Assembly (NCBI GenBank): GCA_907165275.2
Contig: OU015655.1
Coordinates: 13,900,501-13,964,500 of the forward strand
Length of the DNA stretch: 64,000 bases
Origin: Zygaena filipendulae
Lineage: Eukaryota; Arthropoda; Insecta; Lepidoptera; Zygaenidae
Direction of reading: 5' to 3'
Position 1 is the first letter of the stretch, and each line of letters starts with the position of its first letter. The notes under the pieces are model-generated. The model saw only the letters and a program-made list of their open reading frames with translations. It searched no databases and had not been told where the DNA came from. This document shows, piece by piece, positions 23,701-33,996 of the stretch. Both the position numbers and the translations under genes were made by a program.

Positions 23701-26700
23701 CGCAGTTAGTATGGTAATAACGCGAACGACTCTCCCCTTTCCGTTACTTCCGTTTTCGGGGTGAGTTAGTATTTAAAGTTTCGTTGAACGGGTTACAATA
23801 TAGTAATAATGACTCTTAGTCACTCCCGTTTGCGGGATGAGTTCCCTTTGAAGGATTAAAATATTCTTTTTTAATATGAGTACTTAATTATATCACCCCG
23901 ACTCCAAGTAATAATATTATTATTATTAATTTTCATCGCAAACATGTTTTTCCTAATACGGGGATCACTTTACTAACTGTGCTGTGCTACGGGGATCGTT
24001 ACAATAACTGTGCTGTGCTACGGGGATCACTACACTAACTGTGCTGTACTACGGGGATCACTACACTAACTGTGCTGTGCTACGGGGATCACTACACTAA
24101 CTGTGCTGTGCTACGGGGATCACTACACTAACTGTGCTGTGCTACGGGGATCACTACACTAACTGTGCTGTGCTACGGGGATCACTACACTAACTGTGCT
24201 GTGCTACGGGGATCACTACACTAACTGTGCTGTGCTACGGGGATCACTACACTAACTGTGCTGTGCTACGGGGATCACTACACTAACTGTGCTGTGCTAC
24301 GGGGATCACTACACTAACTGTGCTGTGCTACGGGGATCACTACACTAACTGTGCTGTGCTACGGGGATCACTACACTAACTGTGCTATTGCTACGGGGAT
24401 CACTACACTACACTTTTTTTAGATAGACGATTTTGTTTGCCTTTCTTGTGATATAAACTTCTCATGTGATATTAAGTCGTAGGTAATATTTGCTCCAGCG
24501 AAAATATAATTAGTACTGCGAAATGATAACAATTTACATTTTATGTACCTAACTATAAAAAAAAAATATCATATTTATTGCAAGTAAAACGTGCGAAAGT
24601 TATCTTAAGAATGATTTTAGAAATTAAGAATGCAAATTTTGTCAACAATGCGATTAAATGTGTTTACATTTACATTTATTTGTCACTAGCCGTTCCTCGC
24701 GTTGATTTCAGAGTTCCCGTGGGAACTCCGGAACTAAATAAAATGTACCTTATGTCCCCATACAAACTGCACTGAATAGCGACGTCACGCGAAATTTCAA
24801 CTTAATGTATCGCCGTTATTTTTTGATTACGTAAAAAAAGATGAAATACGTGTCTAATATTTTTTATTAATCTAGAAACTGGACTAAAAATAAGTTTAGT
24901 CAACTAGCCCGTATCGTTACCCTTGTGTGTGTGCGTGTTTTCTGAAACGACCCCGTGCTACGCCTAGTGTGGGGACCACAAGTGAACGCCGCCTCATGTG
25001 TCATGTGTGCCTGGTGATGAATAAATTTCCAATATCTGGGTCACCGAGCTTCGCTAGTTGTGTATAGCGCCATCTGTTGTGAAGTAGTAAAACACTCATT
25101 TTTCACCGCCTGAAAACATGGATAAAACGACGTTTTCTAAAAATGAAACCTAGCTAGATCGATAAATTTCATTCGTGGTAATTGCGGGGTCCTTCTTTGT
25201 ACCTACCCCTGACGGCCCTGACAGTAGTTTACGGTGATTAGCTGTTCCCGGAGTTTCCGCTGGAATTCCGGGATAAAAACTATCTTTTAAGTTGGACCAT
25301 AATATAAATGGTTACAAAATTTTATCAAAATCCGTTCAGTAGTTTCGGAGTCCATCGCGGACAAACAACGTGACACGTGATTTATATATATTAAGATAAG
25401 ATAGATTAGATAAGATATACAAGAATTGCTCGTTTAAAGATAGATAGTAGATATAATTTTCATCTCATTTGATTGCCGTGCACGTTTCAGGATGCGGCTG
25501 CGGCGGTCTCCGAGAAGATCCACCACCTGCCCAAGAAGCACGGCCTGGTGCCGATCTTCATCAACCCGAGCACGGGCCACTTCGTGCAGCACGCCGCCAT
25601 CACGCTCGGCGCGCGCGGCGATAGCTACTACGAGTATCTGCTCAAACAGTGGCTGCAGACCGGCAAGACCATCAACTAGTATGTACATACATACATACAT
25701 ACATACTAACAAACATACAAACACGTTATTGCCCCAAAAAAATTAATGAAATTAAATGAAAATCTATTCATTAGTTACCACGCACACATTATGTACACAG
25801 CTATAGCAGGCTAGTTGGCGAAATGTCAGTTATTAGTCCGTCGTTTAGTTTAGATGAATAAAAAGTTTTGGACACGTATTTTTTTTTTACGTAGCTTAGG
25901 TAGGTAATCAAAAAATAACAGCGATACATTGGGTTGACATTCCGTGTGACGTCACTTTATGCTTAGTTATGACGTCGCGACTCCTGAACTTTAATGCGTT
26001 TAATCTAAGTACCAACCTACCCTTTCAATAATAATTTTATTCGAAAAACGGAAAAATACGTGTCTATTATTTTTTTACTATCTTACTACTGGTAATCCGC
26101 TGGTGTCGCGTGTCAAATATTTTCATTCAAAGATGGCAACAAAATTTTGACGTCACAAAAATTATTACAGCTAGATTTATTCGTATTTGGAATAGAATAG
26201 AATAGAATAGAAATATATATTTATTTACACACACACCACGACATAAAACAACAAAATATGTAAAAATAATAAAAAAAAAAGTAATAACAGAATATTAAAC
26301 ATAAACAAAAAAAACCTTCTAAACGATAAAAAAAAAGAATTCTATAAAATATATATATATATTATAATCTTATAAAATATATAGATATTATAAATAATTC
26401 TGTTTGACTGTCTGTTATCTGTTCGCGCTCGCGCCTTAACTACTCGGTTGATCGTCATGAAACTTTGCATACACGCTGTCAAGGACGTAGAGTAGGTACT
26501 TTATCCCGGAATTCCCGCGGTAACTCTAAAATTAACGCGTTTGAAGCCGCATAAAACTTCGCATCTACGTTATCAGGAGTACAGGCATCGACATAGGGTA
26601 CTTTTGATCCTGCAATTTCCGCGGGACCTCCGCAATTAACGCGGGGAGCAGCTAGTAGATACTAAATAGCATCTCGTTTCCAGTCTGCTGGACGACTACA

Positions 26701-29700
26701 TGACCGCCATAGAGGGAGTGCGCGATTTCCTCGCCAAACGCTCCTCGCCCAACAAGAGGCTGTTCATCGGCGAGCTGTCAGCTGGCTCTGAGGTAAACAA
26801 AAAAAGAAGTTTTTTTTTTTCTTTTTTATGAACTATCGCCTATAATGTATTTAGCCAGTTTCAAGTAAGTAAAATTAATTCGATCAATGTAGGTATTGAT
26901 AACATATCTATGAAAATGCTTCGTTGCACGGTTTGAACAAGCCACGGTGCTACAGCTTGCAAGAACTTTCTCGGAGCTCTTGGAAGCAACCGAAGAAATC
27001 AGTTCGAAATGTCATAATTATCATACCTTCCTGAGCACATAAAAAAGCGTCACTGTGAAAATTATTTTCCAATACAGCATCTTATAACACAAAATACATT
27101 TTTGTATTTTATTGTCATGAAAATAAATGACCGAACCGCCATCTTTGGTTTCCGCCAAAAAAGTCCTGCTGGACCCTTTTTAAATTATTTATAGTCAAAC
27201 AGTCAGTTACTATTATTATAATAATATTACAATTGGCTACTTGACTAAATTTTTTTTAGTCCGTCGTGTAGATTAGTAAAAAATATTGGATACGTATTTT
27301 TTTCTTTTTTTACATAATCAAAAAGTAACGGCGATACATTGAGTTGAAATTTCGCGTGACGTCACAACCCGGTGCAGTTTATATGGGGCTTATACTGAAT
27401 ATTGACGTCACGAGTCCCCCACCTTAAACTTTAATGCGCTTTATCTATGTTTATTTTCATTAATTCGAAAAAGCAAAAAATACGCGTCTATTATTTTTTT
27501 ACTTTCTAACTGACGGACTAATTAGAATTTTGATTTTCATACTCTGGAGAATACCCGATTACTGAAATTTTGCGTAGGTATATGTAATACTTAAACAGCC
27601 CCAAAGCACCTAACGTACTAATTAATATTTATTTTTATTATAGTTGCGTATGCTGTTGATATATAATATACTAGCTGTCCCGCGCGATTTCATCCGCGGT
27701 AATTTCGGAGTTCCCGCGGGAATTCCGGGAAAAAAGTACTCTAGCTATGTCCTTCTTTGTACCCCTGACGGCCCTGACAGTAGTTTACGGTGATTAGCTG
27801 TTCCCCGAATTAATTCCGGAGTTCCTGCGGGAATTCTGGGATAAAAACTATCCTATCTTTTAAGTTGGGCTAAATACAACATAGTGACCAAATTTCATCA
27901 AAATCCGTTCAGTAGTTTCGGAGTCCATCGCGGACAAACAACGTGACACGTGATTTATATATATTAGATTATATGTAATCACATTATGTATTTTTATATT
28001 AGTTGTATTTTCCTATCTAATATATGTAAACACCTATCTAATTTCCTCTCTCTTATAATATGTCCACTCTAAGGTTGCCTGGGAGAGATCGCTTTAAGCG
28101 ACCGCCTTTTGTATACCTTTAAATTAAATTTAAGAAAATTTGTAAACACTTTTTTTTCGGTGTTCAATAAAGTGTTATCTATCTATCTATCCATCTATCT
28201 ATGTAACGTATAATGTGCGCGTGCGCAGTCGTTCAACCCCAAAATGGACCACCTGACGTGCTTCCTGCCGGGCGCGCTGGCGCTCGGGCACGCGCACGGC
28301 CTGCCCGACTGGCACATGGCGCTGGCGGAGGAGCTGCTGCACACGTGCTACCTCACGTACGCCGCGCACCCCACCTTCCTGGCGCCGGAGATCACGCACT
28401 TCAACCTGGTCAGTGGCCGCCCTCAACCCCTCCACCGCCGTGCTTTGCTAGCCTCGCGTTACCTCCAGCGCCACACGCTTCAGCCGCGATATCTCCCAGT
28501 GTTGGGAATGCTTAAAATCGATCATTGAATTTTATTTCTATTTGTTTACTAGCTGTGCCCCGCGTTTTCACCCGCGGTAATTTCGGAGTTCCCGCGGAAA
28601 TTCCGGGATAAAAAGTACCCTATGTCCTTCTCTATTCCCCTGACAACGTGTTTGCCAAATTTCATCCAAATCCGTTCAGCCGTTTTTGCGTGATTAAGTA
28701 ACAAACATCCAAACATCCACACTTTCACATTTATAATATTAGTAGGATTATTTACTACCAGTGAGTTTTGGAATTCCCGCAGAAACTATTGTTTTTTTAA
28801 ATACAAGTAGCCTAAGTAATTCTTTATAACAACAGCTATCTGCCAGTGAAACTCCCGTTAAAATCGGTCCAGCCGTTTCAGAGATTAGTCGGAACAAACA
28901 AACATGCTTTCATATGCATTTAGTGAAAAGCTGGTAATTTGTAATTACAAACAGAACAGACACTTCAATTTTATTTATGTGTATAGATATGTACAATTTA
29001 TCACGTTTTGCTTGGTTTCCACGACACAAGCTTACAGAGATAAATAAGGAAAAATAAATTAAGGCGACTCTATGAGTGATATAGAAGCCAAAAATACCGT
29101 TTTTAGAATTTTTGACTGTCTGTCTGTATGTATGTTTGTACGCAAAAACTGCTGCACCAAATAAAATGTGGTTTTTTTTTTGTTGTATTGCTAAGGGGCT
29201 AACTTAAATAGGTACTCATGTTTCGATTATTTTCGAAATTCCATCTGGAACTCGAGATATTTTCAAAAAAATGCTGGTCGTCCTACTAATATTGTGGACA
29301 TTTGTTACTCAATCACGATAAAACGGCTGAACGGAGTTGGATGAAATTTGGCATACACATTGGCAGGGCTACAGAGAAGGACATGGGGTACTTTTTATCC
29401 CGGAATTCTCGCGGAAACTCCGAAAATACCGCGGGTGAAACCGCAAGACACAGCTAGTTCCAAATAAACTTCTATTCCGTTTATCTTTGGATGTTCGTTT
29501 CGAATATGTGTATATATTATGTGTATGTATTATATGTGTATGTATTATATATCCAGGCGAGCACAACGCAAGACATGTACACCAAGACGGCGGACGCGCA
29601 CACCCTGCTGCGGCCCGAATTCGTCGAGAGCCTGTGGTACATGTACCAAATAACCGGCAACACCACCTACCAGGACTGGGGCTGGCAGATATACCAGGTT

Positions 29701-30812
29701 TGTGATACAGTCAAATAGAGATTTGGCAATCTGGGAGATCATTATTTAAAGCCCTAAATGTTTTTCCTTGTTTTAAATTTTGTATTTCATTTGGGTTTGT
29801 TGCTTGAAATAAAACTCTTATATATATATATATATATTAATAGCTGTCCCCCGCGATTTCATCCGCGGTGATTTCGGTGTTCCCGCGGGAATTCCGGGAT
29901 AAAAACTATCCTATCTTTTAAGTTGGACCATATTATAAATGGTTACAAAATTTTATCAAAATCTGTTCAGTATTTTAGGAGTCCATCGCGGACAAACAAC
30001 GTGATACGTGATTTATATATATATTAAGACTAGCCGTCCCGCGCGGTTTCACTCGCGATAATTTCGAAGTTCCCGCGGAATTGTTGCATACAAACTTTTC
30101 AACCCCTTTTTATCCCCTTAGGGGTTGAATTTTCAAAAATCCTTTCTTATCGGATGCCTACGTCATACAAAGAACACACCCTCCAAATTTCAGGTCTCTA
30201 CGATCAGGGGTTTGGACTGTGCGTTGATCCGTTAGTCATTCAGGACAAAGGATTTTATATACATATATAGATTATTAAAGTTTTTAGATTTTCGCGTAGG
30301 CATAAAAGGTAATAAAAAACATCGCGTTCAAGTCCCGCGTAATTTTACATAATATATAGATTATATTATTGTTTACCCTTAAGCCCTATTGCCTAATTGC
30401 CACATTATTTTGTTATTTTATACTGGCGTGAGTCGCGCATTTTCATAAATTAGTAACAATTTTATGTTTTGTTGTATGTCATAAAATTTTGGCAATAAAT
30501 GTTTTTATTTTTTTATTATTTTATTTATGGACCTGTTTATTTGTTCAATTAATCGGAACAAGACGGCCTGAAAAATATGTAAATGCATCTACGCAGAGCC
30601 TGGAGAAGTACGCGAAGGTGGCGCACGGGTACTCGTCGCTGAGCAACGTGAAGTCGGCGCGGCCGGCGCCGCGCGACATGATGGAGTCGTTCTTCCTGTC
30701 GGAGACGCTCAAGTACCTGTACCTGCTGTTCAGCGACGACCGGTACGTGATCGACCTGAACCGGTACGTCGTCAACACGGAGGCGCACGCGCTGCCCGTG
30801 CGCACCTATTGA
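14563..30812 (+). CDS. MAN1B1: ER mannosyl-oligosaccharide 1,2-alpha-mannosidase (GH47), complete 11-exon gene
   Basis: Exons 14563-14721, 16272-16412, 19346-19448, 20310-20495, 21262-21410, 23049-23237, 25491-25678, 26684-26792, 28229-28408, 29557-29697 and 30597-30812 join in phase to 587 codons (586 aa plus TGA). The protein is a type II membrane enzyme: cytosolic tail 1-64, membrane helix about 65-81, stem to about 134, GH47 domain to the end. By the known family mechanism it is a calcium-dependent inverting hydrolase that removes one mannose from Man9GlcNAc2, timing glycoprotein folding and ER-associated degradation. Residues expected for GH47 catalysis are present: E221 ([10 protein letters not shown]), D353 ([13 protein letters not shown]), H416 ([10 protein letters not shown]), E489 ([12 protein letters not shown]), E545 ([12 protein letters not shown]) and the calcium-binding T576 (NTEAHALP). 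The ER form rather than Golgi class I enzymes is favoured by [11 protein letters not shown] and the overall match. Confidence 0.95.
14765..15092 (+). repeat. MITE-1 copy in MAN1B1 intron 1
   Basis: Ends taatgggcatgttgacta and gtagtccacatccctaat; two TGACGTCA cores. Confidence 0.85.
15144..15200 (+). repeat. MITE-3 single end
   Basis: gtagagcttgtctaaactaa followed by aatgat matches the TIR of the element at 50759-51182. The partner end was not found. Confidence 0.5.
15510..16102 (-). repeat. Helitron-like element split by a MITE-1 relative
   Basis: Left ctagttgtcccccgcggcttcacccgcgg, right taatattagtatgg. Bases 15621-15949 are a MITE-1 relative with ends AATAGGCTAGTTTCCT and AGGAAACTAGCCTATT. 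Removing it rejoins the Helitron. Confidence 0.8.
15621..15949 (+). repeat. MITE-1 relative with different ends
   Basis: Internal sequence matches MITE-1 (tagtccgttttgtagattat; aaatacgtgtc; gacggactaa), but the terminal repeat is TAGGCTAGTTTCCT, defining a subfamily. Confidence 0.8.
16272..16412 (+). CDS. MAN1B1: MAN1B1 exon 2 (membrane anchor)
   Basis: Residues 54-100. Arg-rich [11 protein letters not shown] is followed by the hydrophobic span [17 protein letters not shown], a signal-anchor with positive charges on the cytosolic side. Acceptor gttgcag, donor CAG|gtatgt. Confidence 0.85.
16777..17005. repeat. MITE-4 copy
   Basis: gaccgcacccagagtcgtttt and aacgactctgctctgagtgcggcc, with a palindromic core around aatgccaattaacattaattt. 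Confidence 0.75.
17059..17440. repeat. 41-bp tandem array, about nine copies
   Basis: aaaattcaacctagatagta recurs at 17061, 17102, 17143, 17184, 17225, 17266, 17307, 17348 and 17389. Units differ by one or two bases (cgtaggt, cgtaagt, cataagt). A minisatellite in MAN1B1 intron 2. Confidence 0.95.
17996..18193 (+). repeat. Helitron-like element
   Basis: Ends accgcgggtgaaaccgcgcg then gtcagctag. It abuts the truncated Ty3/gypsy fragment. Confidence 0.7.
18194..18777 (+). pseudogene. Ty3/gypsy retrotransposon integrase fragment
   Basis: Reads about 190 codons of an LTR-element integrase in MAN1B1 intron 2. [13 protein letters not shown] and [19 protein letters not shown] belong to the DDE catalytic core, followed by the C-terminal part ([39 protein letters not shown]). 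The frame ends with TAA. The upstream gag, protease, reverse transcriptase and first catalytic Asp are gone: the 5' edge abuts the end of a Helitron at 18193. It is a truncated remnant with an intact reading frame, suggesting a fairly young loss. Confidence 0.85.
18797..19020 (+). repeat. Polypurine tract and 3' LTR of the Ty3/gypsy remnant
   Basis: A purine run (agtggggaagag, 18798-18809) directly precedes TGTCATAATTAG, the usual order of polypurine tract then LTR start. The right LTR edge was not identified; no 5' LTR is seen in the window. Confidence 0.5.
19346..19448 (+). CDS. MAN1B1: MAN1B1 exon 3 (stem)
   Basis: Residues 101-134 plus one base, a charged lumenal stem ending DKPVFTG. Acceptor cttttag, donor ACAG|gtgagg. 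Confidence 0.8.
19951..20280 (+). repeat. MITE-1 copy next to MAN1B1 exon 4
   Basis: Well preserved: aatgggcatgttgactaatt to gtagtcaacatccccatt. Its right end is 29 bases before the exon. Confidence 0.9.
20310..20495 (+). CDS. MAN1B1: MAN1B1 exon 4 (start of GH47 domain)
   Basis: Residues 135-196: [20 protein letters not shown] and [17 protein letters not shown], strongly conserved GH47 signatures. Acceptor catccccag lies only 29 bases after the end of a MITE; donor GAAG|gtatag is 45 bases before a Helitron. Confidence 0.95.
20541..20740 (+). repeat. Helitron-like element, full form
   Basis: Best copy: starts tcctactaatattataaaat, ends accgcgggtgaaaccgcggg then gcacagctag, inserted before T. 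It has 5' TC, 3' CTAG and a hairpin about ten bases before the end, the hallmarks of Helitrons. Confidence 0.8.
20988..21200 (+). repeat. Helitron-like element inserted in an older copy
   Basis: Starts tcctactaatattataaacg inside a decayed copy (20750-20987) and ends gaaaccgcggggcacaactag. Confidence 0.75.
21262..21410 (+). CDS. MAN1B1: MAN1B1 exon 5
   Basis: Residues 197-246, including E221 of [10 protein letters not shown], equivalent to the proposed general acid. Acceptor ttattttcag, donor GCT|gtaagt. Codon third positions are mixed (25 of 49 end in G or C), unlike the later exons. Confidence 0.95.
21574..21835 (+). repeat. MITE-1 copy, shortened
   Basis: aatgggctagatgactaaat start; a central piece around the first TGACGTCA repeat is reduced. 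Confidence 0.65.
21880..22087 (-). repeat. Helitron-like element
   Basis: ctgtcccagcggtttcaccc at the left, gacagacagcgggaagcgac near the right. Same subfamily as 17996 and 52629. Confidence 0.6.
22640..23000. other. Unassigned DNA in MAN1B1 intron 5
   Basis: Includes a GC-richer patch (22690-22850) with no convincing frame and a decayed Helitron piece (22870-22990). Nothing else recognised. Confidence 0.4.
23049..23237 (+). CDS. MAN1B1: MAN1B1 exon 6
   Basis: Residues 247-309: [12 protein letters not shown] and [20 protein letters not shown], both GH47 core motifs. Acceptor acgtatag follows a long T tract; donor GAG|gtgagt. Confidence 0.95.
23364..23393. repeat. (TCTA)n microsatellite
   Basis: About five TCTA units, a short simple repeat. 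Confidence 0.9.
23530..23709 (+). repeat. Helitron-like element
   Basis: tccttactgcgcggcatact start, gcgagcgaaaccgcagttag end; hairpin decayed. Confidence 0.6.
23957..24410. repeat. 31-bp tandem array, about 14-15 copies
   Basis: Unit ctacggggatcactacacta plus actgtgctgtg; cggggatc falls every 31 bases (for example 24021 and 24052). Copies are nearly identical in the centre and vary at the edges, as in a recently expanded minisatellite. Confidence 0.95.
24777..24913 (-). repeat. MITE-1 half copy
   Basis: From gcgacgtcacgcgaaatttc to tttagtcaactagccc; the other half is missing. Confidence 0.7.
25031..25450 (+). repeat. Element REP-J interrupted by a Helitron
   Basis: atatctgggtcaccgagctt and tatagcgccatctgttgt at the left, acaagaattgctcgtttaaa at the right. 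The same order occurs uninterrupted at 56219-56470. The insert is the Helitron at 25237-25400. Confidence 0.7.
25237..25400 (-). repeat. Helitron-like element
   Basis: tagctgttcccggagtttcc to cgtgacacgtgatttatata; same subfamily as 27790 and 29843. Confidence 0.65.
25491..25678 (+). CDS. MAN1B1: MAN1B1 exon 7
   Basis: Residues 310-371: [13 protein letters not shown] and [18 protein letters not shown] with catalytic D353. The donor AACTA|gtatgt hides an in-frame TAG if read through; splicing to exon 8 restores a Tyr codon. Confidence 0.95.
25808..26092 (+). repeat. MITE-1 copy, diverged
   Basis: ggctagttggcgaaatgtca, tattagtccgtcg, then gtgtgacgtcac; the second palindrome has decayed. Confidence 0.65.
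26400..26655 (+). repeat. Helitron-like elements, merged
   Basis: Ends acgcggggagcagctag 28 bases before MAN1B1 exon 8; a second partial copy lies inside (atcccggaattcccgcgg). Confidence 0.6.
26684..26792 (+). CDS. MAN1B1: MAN1B1 exon 8
   Basis: Residues 372-408: [16 protein letters not shown] and [12 protein letters not shown]. Acceptor gtttccag is 28 bases after the 3' end of a Helitron; donor GAG|gtaaac. Confidence 0.93.
27231..27545 (+). repeat. MITE-1 copy in MAN1B1 intron 8
   Basis: aattggctacttgactaaat at the left; two TGACGTCA cores; gacggactaattagaatttt at the right. Confidence 0.8.
27671..27968 (-). repeat. Two Helitron-like elements in tandem
   Basis: ctagctgtcccgcgcgattt at 27671 and a second start near 27793 (tagctgttccccgaatt). 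Confidence 0.65.
28229..28408 (+). CDS. MAN1B1: MAN1B1 exon 9
   Basis: Residues 409-468: [20 protein letters not shown] with H416, and PEITHFNL. Donor CTG|gtcagt. Of 60 codons, 59 end in G or C. Confidence 0.95.
28549..28747 (-). repeat. Helitron-like element, full form
   Basis: ctagctgtgccccgcgtttt to tttataatattagtagga; mirror image of the copy at 20541. Confidence 0.8.
29281..29457 (+). repeat. Helitron-like element
   Basis: tcctactaatattgtggaca to gcaagacacagctag, 99 bases before exon 10. Confidence 0.75.
29557..29697 (+). CDS. MAN1B1: MAN1B1 exon 10
   Basis: Residues 469-515: [20 protein letters not shown] with E489, then [15 protein letters not shown]. Acceptor tatatccag, donor CAG|gtttgt. 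Confidence 0.95.
29843..30270 (-). repeat. Two Helitron-like elements in MAN1B1 intron 10
   Basis: tagctgtcccccgcgatttc starts the first and ctagccgtcccgcgcggttt (30030) the second, which has a different body (ccccttaggggttgaatttt; caaatttcaggtctctacga). Confidence 0.6.
30597..30812 (+). CDS. MAN1B1: MAN1B1 exon 11 and stop
   Basis: Residues 516-586: [38 protein letters not shown] and NTEAHALP with calcium ligand T576. Acceptor ctacgcag. The protein stops ten residues after T576, normal for the family. No clear polyadenylation signal precedes the MITE at 30948. Confidence 0.95.
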   Translation, partial: SLEKYAKVAHGYSSLSNVKSARPAPRDMMESFFLSETLKYLYLLFSDDRYVIDLNRYVVNTEAHALPVRTY

Positions 30813-30947
30813 GACCTCCTATTGGCTTTTTTTTCGGGCGTATTAAAATCCCCAAATTCTAATCAGTACGTCATCAGTTAGGAAAAAACAAAAACTCAAC
30901 ACTCAGACGAATTGAGAACCTCCGTTTTGGGAAGTCGGTTAAAAATA

Positions 30948-31371
30948 ACAGACACGTACGCTTTTGCTTTATCAAATTAATGAAATTGAACATAGATAAA
31001 GCGCATTAAAGTTTAGTTCCGTACAAACTGCACCGGGTTGTGAAGTTACGCGAAATTTCAACTCAATAAATTAAATAAATAAATAAATTTCCTTTTATTT
31101 CAACCAACCACGGATCGATTTTGTTAGTAACATCATTTCTTATCAACTATTGTTAGTAATGCAAATTAAATTAAATTAATTGACTAATGACTATTTTTTT
31201 TATGTATATGTAACCAGCTGTTCCCGTAGTGTAGTGGAGTAACTAACACGACTTTCTATTATATATATAGATGTATCGCCGTTATCTTTTGATTATAGAA
31301 AAAAAATACGTGTCCGATATTTTTTTTTCTACACGACAGACTAAAAAAACTTTTAGTTGAGTAGCCAATTT
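30948..31371 (-). repeat. MITE-1 copy with insertion
   Basis: Inverted copy (gacacgtacgcttttgcttt; ttgagtagccaatt), interrupted near 31073-31270 by a fragment starting with (AAAT)n. Confidence 0.6.
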
Positions 31372-32930
31372 GAATTGAATAACTCGAACTAAACTACATA
31401 TACACGGTAGACGATTGACCCTTTCACCGCCACTCCGGTAATATCACGATCTACGGAAGACGTGCTCCTTATTATTAAACAAGGGTCATATCGACATATC
31501 GACGGTCCCCAAGTACAATCCCGTATTTGAAAAAGTCAAATCTGAAAGTTTGAACTCGCATATACATTTTTTTTTTTGCTATTGGTTTATTATCTTATTG
31601 TTTATGAAATTTGTCAGTATATTAGTAAATATTGTATTTATTTATTTATTTATTTATATGGAAGACCAGCAGCACAAATATAATTTGTATATATAAAATG
31701 TAAATATAACAAAAATGCTAATGATAGGTCTTCACATGTAGACACAAATTAAGTACACTATCAAGTAGCTTCGACATAGCGTTCACACTGCATTATATCG
31801 TATATACTATCTCTCATAGAAAAATTAAAGGAAAAAGGTAAATAAAGAATATTATATGCAATCTATTTCATTGTCAGGAAGCCAAAACCTGCATATCACG
31901 TATCTAACCACTTCGGAGATTATACGTAGGGAGCGTCGATATGCGATTGCTTATTTGTTTATTCACTGGCTCCCCCCGCGGTTTCACCCGCTTAAATTTC
32001 GGGCTTCCCGCGAGGAATCCATTTTGCTCGTTTCAGATATTTTTTTCTATGAATGTCTACGCCAAAAAATAATGTTAACTGTATATTTGAGACGAGCATC
32101 TAATACTGTGCATCCTCCTTCAATACGTCCCTTGGGTAACCTGACACCTTGTATATAGAATTTGTTTAAACATGGCCTGCTGACTGCTCTCAAGCAGTTT
32201 TCAGTGCTAACAAACTACAAGTGTTGTTTATGAAGTAAAACTTGTGTGAGTACAACTTGAGAGTGACTCGGAACTTTTTCGGACGGAAGTGACGTTTTTT
32301 ATGCGGTTTACGCGTAGGTATAATATTTATATTATAATAACTTTAAACGCTATATATAGTAGAAAAAATAATTCCTATCTCAATTTCAAAAAGTGGTAAC
32401 AGCCACTCTACACCTGAATGTTACCAATATTTTTTATATTTTCTAATTTACTTTTCAATATCCTTAAGTTTATTTTGTACGTACCTACTCGTTTTGGTCT
32501 TAAAAATAAAATATACCTATTAAAATCTCAAAGTCGACATAATGAGTGTAATTTTATTGCTAAATACAATATAAAGATTCTAAAATGAATTATTTTCTCT
32601 CAATATTTTCTCATAACTCAAACGTTGTTGCGTTTTAAAGGATTTTAATGTATATACCGTAGCCAATTAAGTTGTAGTTGTATTATTACATTCTTACTAG
32701 CGAATAAGAAAAAATTCGACTTTCTGAACTAAAAATTTTATTTATTGCCGTCGGAGATATATTTTATATTCACACAATCGTTTATTTTTTATTAGCGAAT
32801 ATATTTTTATTATTGTATTATTATTACTGGTAATCACAAAATGTGTTTGTTTTGCATTTATACGTCATAATCAAGTTGTTAGTATCGCTAATGAATATTA
32901 CAAGTATATAAGTAATATTTGCCGTACTAT
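31372..32930. other. Intergenic DNA downstream of MAN1B1
   Basis: AT-rich. Holds a (TATT)n run at 31633-31655, a decayed Helitron end at 31968-32030 and otherwise nothing I can assign. No splice-bounded coding frame was seen. Confidence 0.5.
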
Positions 32931-33173
32931 ATATGGACATAGATAAGCTATAGTGTGTTAACCCACACTGGAGAAATTTTGAGTAAATTAAAGTTTTAAA
33001 ATTATAGTGCCATGTTGTTTCAACATTTTTATGTTCAATATTTAGTTACATATTTAAACAATGTAATAAGGTAAACACATAATTAAAAAAAGTTCTCTAA
33101 CTCTCAATAAATCGTTCTAAATCAATAACTTCGTTTTGTGGGTTAACATGTTATTGCTTATCTGCGTCCATAT
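32931..33173 (+). repeat. MITE-2 copy 2
   Basis: tatggacatagataagctat and gttattgcttatctgcgtcc; internal sequence collinear with copy 1. Confidence 0.85.
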
Positions 33174-33351
33174 ATAGTTTAGTGGAAATGGAAGCACACT
33201 AATCGACTAACTAATATTGATACCGGAAGTACTTAAATAATTTAACGAATTTAATGTGTCTATAATAATGTAATTTAATTCATTTGGATTTAACACTATG
33301 TGTATTTCATTGTTTGGAAATAACAATATTAGGGGTATGTGCGTATGTGAC

Positions 33352-33590
33352 CGGGGTATGAAAATCAAAATTATTTTTAAGCCGTCTTGTAAAATAGTAA
33401 AAAATATTCGACACGTATTTTTTCATTCAATAACGGAGACAGATTAAGTCGAAATGTCGCGTGACGTCACGCCGTGCATAGCACGTTGTGACGTCGACGA
33501 CGATGACGTGTGACGAAAATACGTGTCGAATATTTTTTAATAATCTACACGGACGGACTGAAAACTAAAATTTGGTTGACAAGCCCATTA
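33352..33590 (+). repeat. MITE-1 copy, shortened
   Basis: ggggtatgaaaatcaaaatt and ttggttgacaagcccatta; internal gtgacgtcacgccgtgcat, then a run of gacg units. Confidence 0.65.
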
Positions 33591-33780
33591 ACAGTGAGAA
33601 ATAATTTAATATGTAAATGATATATTTTTACTAGAAGTAGTAATAACAGTCATGTCCTTCCTTCCATATTTAATGTTATTTATACAATGGTGGATATTCT
33701 GTGTGGCAGAGCATTTAATTAAAAAATGAAATTTTAATTTCTCACGTTTTAGTTGTCATACACTATTATATTATGTATAA

Positions 33781-33996
33781 CTAGTTGTGCCCCGCGGTTT
33801 CACCCGCGTTAATTTCGGAGTTCCCGCGGGAATTCCCGGATAAAAAGTACCCTGTTTGTTAATCTGATGTATAAGCTATATTATTGTAAAGTTTCATTTA
33901 AATCCATCCAGTAGTTGTTGCGTGAAAGAGTAACAAACGTCCATCCATCCATCCATACATACATACAAACTTTCGCGTTTATAATATTAGTAGGAT
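33781..33996 (-). repeat. Helitron-like element, full form
   Basis: ctagttgtgccccgcggttt to cgcgtttataatattagtagg; contains (CATC)n. Confidence 0.8.
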
